Below are positions 53,671-62,460 of a stretch of DNA of 62,460 nucleotides, piece after piece. Source of the stretch: Myxococcales bacterium (GTDB lineage Bacteria > Myxococcota_A > Polyangia > Polyangiales > Polyangiaceae). Within the stretch, counting starts at the first letter, position 1. Each line of letters opens with the position of its first letter. Both the position numbers and the translations under genes were made by a program. The DNA is taken from contig JACPVJ010000073.1 in the NCBI GenBank assembly GCA_016191785.1, positions 1-62,460 on the forward strand, read 5' to 3'. The notes below the pieces were generated by a model. The model saw nothing but the letters and a program-made list of their open reading frames with translations, did not search any database and was not told where the DNA came from.

Positions 53671-54048
53671 ATGCACACCACCGAGCTGACCGCCGCCAAC
53701 TTCGAGAGCACCGTGAAAACCAGCCCGATCGTCTTCGTCGATTGGTGGGCTTCCTGGTGCGGGCCGTGTCGCGCCTTTGCGCCCATCTACGACCGCGTCG
53801 CCGCCAAGCACTCGGACATCGTCTGGGGCAAGGTCGACACCGACGCCGAGCAGGGCCTGGCGGGCGGGTTCAGCATTCGCTCGATTCCCACCCTGATGGT
53901 CTTCCGGGACGGCCTCTTGATCTTCGAGCAGCCGGGCATGATGAGCGCCGTGGCCCTGGATGGCCTGGTCGAAAAGGTCCGCGCGCTGGACATGGCCGAG
54001 GTCAAACGCCGCATCGCGGAGGCACACCGGCAGCACGCACCGCAGTGA
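53671..54048 (+). CDS. Thioredoxin
   Basis: The 125-residue protein has the thioredoxin fold with the WCGPC redox site (Cys 30 and 33 in DWWASWCGPCRAF), the Asp before the buried Trp region, and the cis-Pro loop SIRSIPTLMVF. It is slightly longer than E. coli thioredoxin (109) by a C-terminal helix (MAEVKRRIAEAHRQHAPQ). No signal peptide, so cytosolic. It is divergent from the J-domain gene, which suggests a shared protein-quality stress response. Confidence 0.92.
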   Translation: MHTTELTAANFESTVKTSPIVFVDWWASWCGPCRAFAPIYDRVAAKHSDIVWGKVDTDAEQGLAGGFSIRSIPTLMVFRDGLLIFEQPGMMSAVALDGLVEKVRALDMAEVKRRIAEAHRQHAPQ

Positions 54049-54075
54049 GTGCAAGCTCGTGCGACAAGCGACGGC

Positions 54076-54104
54076 TTGCCCTGCCTGCCGCGTGGGCGGA
54101 TAAT
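54076..54104 (+). promoter_or_regulatory. Predicted sigma-70 promoter of the phase-variable surface gene
   Basis: TTGCCC (54076-54081), a 17-base spacer and GATAAT (54099-54104, five of six consensus bases). The expected transcription start is near 54111, which is also the A of an ATG. The better start (ATG 54136 with AGGGAGG) is 25 bases further. Confidence 0.6.
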
Positions 54105-54135
54105 CCCGCCATGGCGCGGGACAGGGAGGCGGACG

Positions 54136-58251
<4,116 letters not shown>

Positions 58252-58255
<4 letters not shown>

Positions 58256-59508
58256 ACGGCGCGACGCGCTGGCTCGGTGGCGCGCTGGTGGTGGTGGCGC
58301 CGTTTCTGGTGCTCGGGGGTTGCCCCAGCGGCGAGAACGACGGCGCTGGCACTGGCGCCACCGGCGGCGCTGCGGGTGACGCCACCGGCGACGTGACAGA
58401 CGGTGACGGGGCCGAGCCGTGGGATCCGGTGTGGCACGAGACGACGCCGAAGGCCTGGCCCACGGTGGGTCCCGAGAAGAACCCCGACTGTGGGCCAGGG
58501 TGCCGGGTGGCGCTCAACGTGCCGCTCGCGGACGACGTGCGCGCCTACACCACAGGGCGAGAGCTTCACACGAGTGCCCCCGGGCTCGCGTTTGCCGAGA
58601 TCGGCGCAGCGGAAACCACGATCTTGCCGCATCCTTCCGACACGTGGCACATCCAGGTCGGCCTTTGGGGTGACTTCGTCTCGAGCGCGCACTCGTTCGG
58701 GCCGGGCAAGGGCCGGATCGCGCTGACCAGTCTGCTCACGGGTGAGTCGAAGGTCGTGTTCAGTTGGACCCCCGCAGACGGCGCAGACGGCAGCGAGCTG
58801 ACGGCACTGAACGACAAGCACGTGTTCTACACCTTCAAAGGGATCCACTCGCGCAATCGTCAGACCGGCGAGCAGAAGTGGCTGGCGTTCGGCTCGTGCT
58901 ACTCCGTGTGCGCGACCGAGGGCCTGCTCGTATGCGAAAACGGCAAAATCTACGTCATCGACCCTGAGCTGCCCGAGCTGAAGGCGAAGAAGAAGCTCGA
59001 CGACGGCAAAGAGCTACAAGTGGACGGCAGCTGCTCCGCGGATCGGAAGCAGTACGCGTGGATCGACTACCGCGACCCGCCCGGCCCGGGGTCGAACTTC
59101 GACTTCACCCGCAAGGGCGGCGAGGTCTACTTCCACGATTTTTCAACGGGCAAGACGCGGCGCGCGACCTTCGACTCGCCCGACAAGCCCCGAGCGAAGG
59201 TCCATCCCGGCATCGGTGACGGGCTCGCAGTCTGGAACGAGGCGCCGCTCGGCGCAGCGGACCCGAGCCCCGAGGACTGGGGCTCGTACTACGGCGTGAG
59301 CGACGCTTTGGCGACGCTCGACCTGGTGACGGGGAAGCGGTGCCAGCTCGCCGGGAGCATTCCGCTCGGTCACAAGTCCGTCCACGGCAGGCATGTGTAC
59401 GCGCAGTGGCTCGACAAAAAGGCGAATGAAGTGCGCCTCGTCGACGTCGACCTCGACTACGCGGGCTTCAAGTGGCAGTGCCAGGACACGCCCGGTTGGG
59501 TGAAGTGA
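58252..59508 (+). CDS. Lipoprotein, predicted surface partner of the phase-variable protein
   Basis: The 418-residue product has a lipoprotein signal ending LVLGGC, a Gly/Thr/Asp linker (about 25-55), and a strand-rich domain with propeller-like features ('GSELTALNDKHVFYTFKGIH', 'KQYAWIDYRDPPGPGSNFDF', GRHVYAQWLDKKANEVRLV). The GTG start overlaps the upstream stop (GTGA), so its translation probably depends on ribosomes arriving from the phase-variable gene; a frameshift there would reduce it. Its fold is similar to other lipoproteins in this window but not obviously a duplicate. Confidence 0.83.
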
Positions 59509-59577
59509 GGGAGGCGGCGCGCGTCCCGGCTCTCGAGCCTTGCGATCTCGGGCCGCGTTCACCACGATGGGCGCGCC

Positions 59578-60210
59578 ATGCATCGCGTCATCGCCGTGTC
59601 CTTGCTGCTGGTCGCCTGCGACAAGCCGGCTCCCCCGGCCGCGACCACCGCCACCGCCCTCCCCAGCGCCATCGCCAGCGCCGCGCCGGCGGCGAGCAGC
59701 AGCGCCCCTGCCCCGACCTCGGTCACCCACGGAGCGGCCAGAGAGCTGGGCGTCACCTGGAGCGAGCCGGCGGGGTGGAAGAAGGTCCCGCCCAACTCGT
59801 CGATGCGCAACGCCAGTTACGAGATCCCGCCGGCGGGCGCCGACACCGAACCGGGTGACCTCGGGGTGTTCTACTTTGGCCCCGACAAGGACGGCGCCGT
59901 CGAGCGGAGCGTCGAGCGCTGGGTCGAGTCGTTCGACGGTGTAGACCCGGCGAAGATCCAGAAGAGCGAGCGCAAGGCCAACGGGCTGAGCCAGCGCATC
60001 GTCGAGATCCCGAGCGGCACGTACAAGAGCGGGATGCCCGGCGGGCCCACCACGCCGAAGCCGAACCATGCGCTCCTCGGTGTCGTCGTCGAGACGCCGG
60101 TGGGGAGCCACTTCTTCAAGCTGGTCGGGCCCAAGGCCACCGTGGCCCAGGCAAAGAAGCAGTTTCTCGCGCTGATGGACACGGTCAAAGCAAAGGCCCC
60201 CACGCCATGA
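59578..60210 (+). CDS. Lipoprotein of unknown function
   Basis: The 210-residue product has a very short signal with lipobox LLLVAC (cysteine 14), an Ala/Pro/Ser/Thr linker (about 18-48), and a domain of about 150 residues ([20 protein letters not shown], '[20 protein letters not shown]', [20 protein letters not shown]). This pattern is common in myxobacterial and planctomycete lipoproteins of unknown function. It overlaps the metallo-beta-lactamase gene by 4 bases. Confidence 0.82.
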   Translation: MHRVIAVSLLLVACDKPAPPAATTATALPSAIASAAPAASSSAPAPTSVTHGAARELGVTWSEPAGWKKVPPNSSMRNASYEIPPAGADTEPGDLGVFYFGPDKDGAVERSVERWVESFDGVDPAKIQKSERKANGLSQRIVEIPSGTYKSGMPGGPTTPKPNHALLGVVVETPVGSHFFKLVGPKATVAQAKKQFLALMDTVKAKAPTP

Positions 60211-61076
60211 GCCGGCGCAAGCTCTGGTCCATAGAGGGTAACTCGCAGCGCCTGGATGGCGGTGCGATGTTCGGCAACGCGCCGCGCGCCGTCTGGGAGC
60301 GCTGGATCGCGCCCGACGCGCAGAACCGCATTCCCCTCTCGTGCCGTGCGCTCTTGATTGTCGAGCCGTCGGGGCGAAAGGTGCTGCTCGAGACCGGCAT
60401 CGGCGCCTTCTTCGCTCCGAAGCTGCGAGAGCGCTTCGGGGTCGAGCAGGCCGAGCACGTGCTCTTGGCCGAGCTCGAGCGCGCCGGCGTGCCCCACACC
60501 GACATCGACGTGGTCGTGCTCTCGCACCTGCACTTCGACCACGCGGGCGGGTTGCTCGCGCCCTTCGCCGAGGGGAGCCCGCCCGCGTTGATGTTCCCCA
60601 AGGCGCGCTTCGTGGTCGGGCGGGTGGCCTTCGAGCGCGCGTGCCACCCCCACGTGCGGGATCGCGCCTCGTTCATCCCCGAGCTGCCGGGTCTGCTCGA
60701 GGCCAGTGCCCGCCTCGAGTTGGTGGACAGCGCCGGGTCGGACGTGCTCGGTCCCGGCTATCGCTTCCACTACTCCGACGGCCACACGCCGGGGCTCTTG
60801 CTCACCGAGCTTTCGGGCGACGACGGGCCCGTCCTGTTCGCCGGCGATCTGATCCCGGGCACCGCGTGGGTCCATCTCCCCATCACCATGGGGTACGACC
60901 GAAACGCCGAGCTCTTGATCGACGAGAAGACCCGCCTGCTCTCCGATCTGACGGCGCGCGGCGGCCGCCTGTTCTTCACCCACGACCCCGCGGTCGCGCT
61001 CGCTCGGGTCGTCGTCCGCGATGGCCGCTACTCGGCGAGCGACGCGTGCGAGCGGCTCTCCGGCGTCGAAGCCTGA
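60207..61076 (+). CDS. Metallo-beta-lactamase-fold hydrolase
   Basis: The 289-residue cytosolic protein has the metal motif [10 protein letters not shown] (His 107, His 109, Asp 111, His 112), a further metal His in [11 protein letters not shown], the bridging Asp in FAGDLIPG and the final His in FFTHDP, so the full dinuclear site is present. It is closest in outline to MBL enzymes of the AHL-lactonase/glyoxalase II type, but the substrate cannot be read from sequence. The ATG overlaps the stop of the lipoprotein gene, suggesting joint expression. Confidence 0.88.
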   Translation: MSRRKLWSIEGNSQRLDGGAMFGNAPRAVWERWIAPDAQNRIPLSCRALLIVEPSGRKVLLETGIGAFFAPKLRERFGVEQAEHVLLAELERAGVPHTDIDVVVLSHLHFDHAGGLLAPFAEGSPPALMFPKARFVVGRVAFERACHPHVRDRASFIPELPGLLEASARLELVDSAGSDVLGPGYRFHYSDGHTPGLLLTELSGDDGPVLFAGDLIPGTAWVHLPITMGYDRNAELLIDEKTRLLSDLTARGGRLFFTHDPAVALARVVVRDGRYSASDACERLSGVEA

Positions 61077-61101
61077 AATCTTGAGAGAATCGCCAGGGGC
61101 G

Positions 61102-61129
61102 TTGACGCCCGCCTTTGCAGGGGTAATGC
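61102..61129 (+). promoter_or_regulatory. Possible promoter of fabH
   Basis: TTGACG (61102-61107), 16-base spacer and TAATGC (61124-61129), 9 bases before the fabH ATG. No Shine-Dalgarno is present, which would fit a leaderless or nearly leaderless message. The -10 is weak. Confidence 0.35.
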
Positions 61130-61138
61130 GGCTCGGTC

Positions 61139-62170
61139 ATGCCCAACGCCTACATCTCGGGGACCGGCTTCTACGTACCGCCCAAGGTCGTGACCAACGA
61201 CCTCTTGGCGAAAGAGTACGGCATCGACACCACCAATGAGTGGATCGTGCAGCGCACCGGGATCGAGGAGCGCCGCTTCGCGGAGGAGGGCGTCGGCACC
61301 AGCGACCTGGCGGTGCCCGCGGCGAAGCAGGCCATCGAGCGAGCCGGGATCGATGCGCGGGATCTGGACATGATCGTGTTCGCCACCCTCTCACCGGATC
61401 ACGCCTTCCCCGGCTCGGGCGTGTACCTCCAGCGCAAGCTCGGCCTGTGCGACGGCGACTCGCCCAAGTTCGTCCCGGCGCTCGACGTGCGCAACCAGTG
61501 CTCGGGCTTCCTCTACTCGCTCACCGTCGCGTCATCCATGGTCCAGGCCGGAACCGCCAAGCACGTGCTGGTGGTCGGTGCCGAGACCCACTCGGCGGCG
61601 CTCGACCTGTCGGCGCGGGGCCGCACCGTGGCGTCGTTGTTCGGCGACGGCGCCGGCGCCTGTGTGGTCAGCGCCACCGACGAGGACCGCGGCATTCGTG
61701 GCACCTACCTGGGCGCGGACGGGCGCGGCGCCGACGTGCTCGCGCAGCGGGTCTGGGACATCAAGAAGCGCCCGTTCATCCAGCTCGACGAAGCCGGCGT
61801 GGGTCACGTGCCGGCGTCGGACCTCTGGGCCCAGATGGATGGCAAGCAGGTCTTCCGCAACGCAGTCGAGCGCATGATCGGAGTCCTGATGCAGGCGTGC
61901 GCCGACCAGGGCTTGACCCGGGACGACATCGATCTGTTCTTCTTCCACCAGGCGAACCTGCGCATCAATCAGTACATTGCGCAGCAGATCGGCATCGGCG
62001 AAGAGAAGCTGGTCTCGAACATCCAGCGGTACGGCAACACCACCGCCGCGACCATTCCGATCTTGCTGGCCGAGGCCGAGCAGAGCGGCCGCCTGAAGCG
62101 GGGCATGAAGGTCGCGATGGTGGCGTTCGGCTCGGGGTTCACCTGGGGCGCCGCCATCGTCGACTGGTGA
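61139..62170 (+). CDS. fabH: 3-oxoacyl-ACP synthase III (KAS III)
   Basis: FabH condenses acetyl-CoA (or a branched primer) with malonyl-ACP to start fatty-acid synthesis. The 343-residue protein has the Cys-His-Asn triad: Cys 121 in RNQCSGFLY, His 270 in FFFHQANLRI and Asn 300 in RYGNTTAATIP. TNEWIVQRTGIEERR near the N-terminus and GDGAGACVV are also typical. Several KAS III-like paralogues exist in myxobacteria (secondary metabolism), so it could also be a specialised copy. No other fab gene is next to it. Confidence 0.92.
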   Translation: MPNAYISGTGFYVPPKVVTNDLLAKEYGIDTTNEWIVQRTGIEERRFAEEGVGTSDLAVPAAKQAIERAGIDARDLDMIVFATLSPDHAFPGSGVYLQRKLGLCDGDSPKFVPALDVRNQCSGFLYSLTVASSMVQAGTAKHVLVVGAETHSAALDLSARGRTVASLFGDGAGACVVSATDEDRGIRGTYLGADGRGADVLAQRVWDIKKRPFIQLDEAGVGHVPASDLWAQMDGKQVFRNAVERMIGVLMQACADQGLTRDDIDLFFFHQANLRINQYIAQQIGIGEEKLVSNIQRYGNTTAATIPILLAEAEQSGRLKRGMKVAMVAFGSGFTWGAAIVDW

Positions 62171-62238
62171 GCCTGCACGCCAGGGTCGCCGACCGGCCTC
62201 GGACGCGCTAGACTCCGGGTGCCCATCAAGGAGGCCGC

Positions 62239-62460
62239 ATGCGTTCGCTTTCCGCTTTCTTCGTGCTCGGGTTCGGTGTGGTCGTCGCTTGTGGGAGCCC
62301 GAATGACTCGGGGCTCAAGGGCGGCAGCGGTGGCAGCACCTCCGGTGGCGCGTCGGGGGGCGGCAGCGGTGGCTCGACCAGCGGTGGGGCCGCGGGCTCG
62401 AGCGGCGGCGCGCCCGCGGGCGGCACCACCAGCGGCGGCGGCGCGCCGGCGGGTGGCAGC
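62239..62460 (+). CDS. Lipoprotein with Gly/Ser-rich linker, cut by the window end
   Basis: Only the first 74 residues are present. They contain a signal with MRSLSAFFVLGFGVVVACG (cysteine 18) followed by a linker of GGS, GGA and GGT units that continues to the end of the window. AAGGAGG (62228-62234) precedes the ATG at ideal spacing. The functional domain lies outside the window, so nothing can be said about its role. Confidence 0.8.
   Translation, partial: MRSLSAFFVLGFGVVVACGSPNDSGLKGGSGGSTSGGASGGGSGGSTSGGAAGSSGGAPAGGTTSGGGAPAGGS

Overview
The window looks like a chromosomal segment of a myxobacterium (phylum Myxococcota, probably class Polyangia). I infer this from very high G+C with almost exclusively G/C third codon positions, many lipoproteins with Gly/Ser/Thr/Ala-rich linkers behind the lipidated cysteine, an AgmX/PglI-type C-terminal domain, a MYXO-CTERM tail, a Hanks-type kinase and an IF-3 with a long acidic tail. 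The species cannot be named from sequence alone. Both window ends cut genes: a formylglycine-generating-enzyme-like gene on the left and a lipoprotein on the right.

Layout. 1-2400: FGE-like fragment and recJ. 2574-8381: four overlapping genes for three beta-propeller (lipo)proteins, two of them tandem duplicates, and a predicted outer-membrane barrel. 8411-16414: small membrane and lipoproteins, a FadN-type beta-oxidation fusion and its thiolase, with an AgmX-like protein and formate-THF ligase between them. 16421-22089: lipoproteins and the yajC-secD-secF operon, which ends with a phosphatase lipoprotein. 22314-25299: tRNA-Val, thrS and infC, closed by a strong hairpin. 25305-31044: Ser/Thr kinase, cytosolic PhnD-like protein, tRNA-Ala, lipoproteins and an amidohydrolase. 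31049-36048: a compact minus-strand operon tldD / pseudo-receiver regulator / pdxA / DNA methyltransferase / amidohydrolase. 36240-38984: a large TPR protein. 39015-40401: an inverted-repeat-bounded foreign cassette. 40401-45744: lpxA, fabZ, lpxD, ompH, a cyclic-nucleotide-binding protein and hrcA. 45894-50333: response regulator, membrane protein and valS. 50337-62460: secreted and lipid-anchored surface proteins, a DnaJ-domain protein, thioredoxin, a metallo-beta-lactamase-fold enzyme and fabH.

The most striking observation is at 54076-54300. A promoter and a strong Shine-Dalgarno/ATG pair lead into nine copies of the tetranucleotide ACGC, placed just before the hydrophobic core of the signal peptide of a roughly 1,370-residue secreted protein. 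With nine copies neither upstream ATG is in frame. Loss of one copy would join the strong ATG to the signal peptide, and gain of one would join a weaker ATG. This is the architecture of a slipped-strand phase-variable surface gene, here apparently OFF, with a lipoprotein gene translationally coupled behind it.

The second is the cassette at 39015-40401: perfect 16-bp terminal inverted repeats enclose a lipoprotein gene of atypical codon use and a truncated transposase C-terminus, and the right end supplies the last base of the lpxA stop codon. Other points of interest are the non-phosphorylatable receiver fused into the pdxA operon, two genes sharing a GGAACTT-N14-TGTC promoter-like motif, and likely leaderless starts of ompH and fabH.
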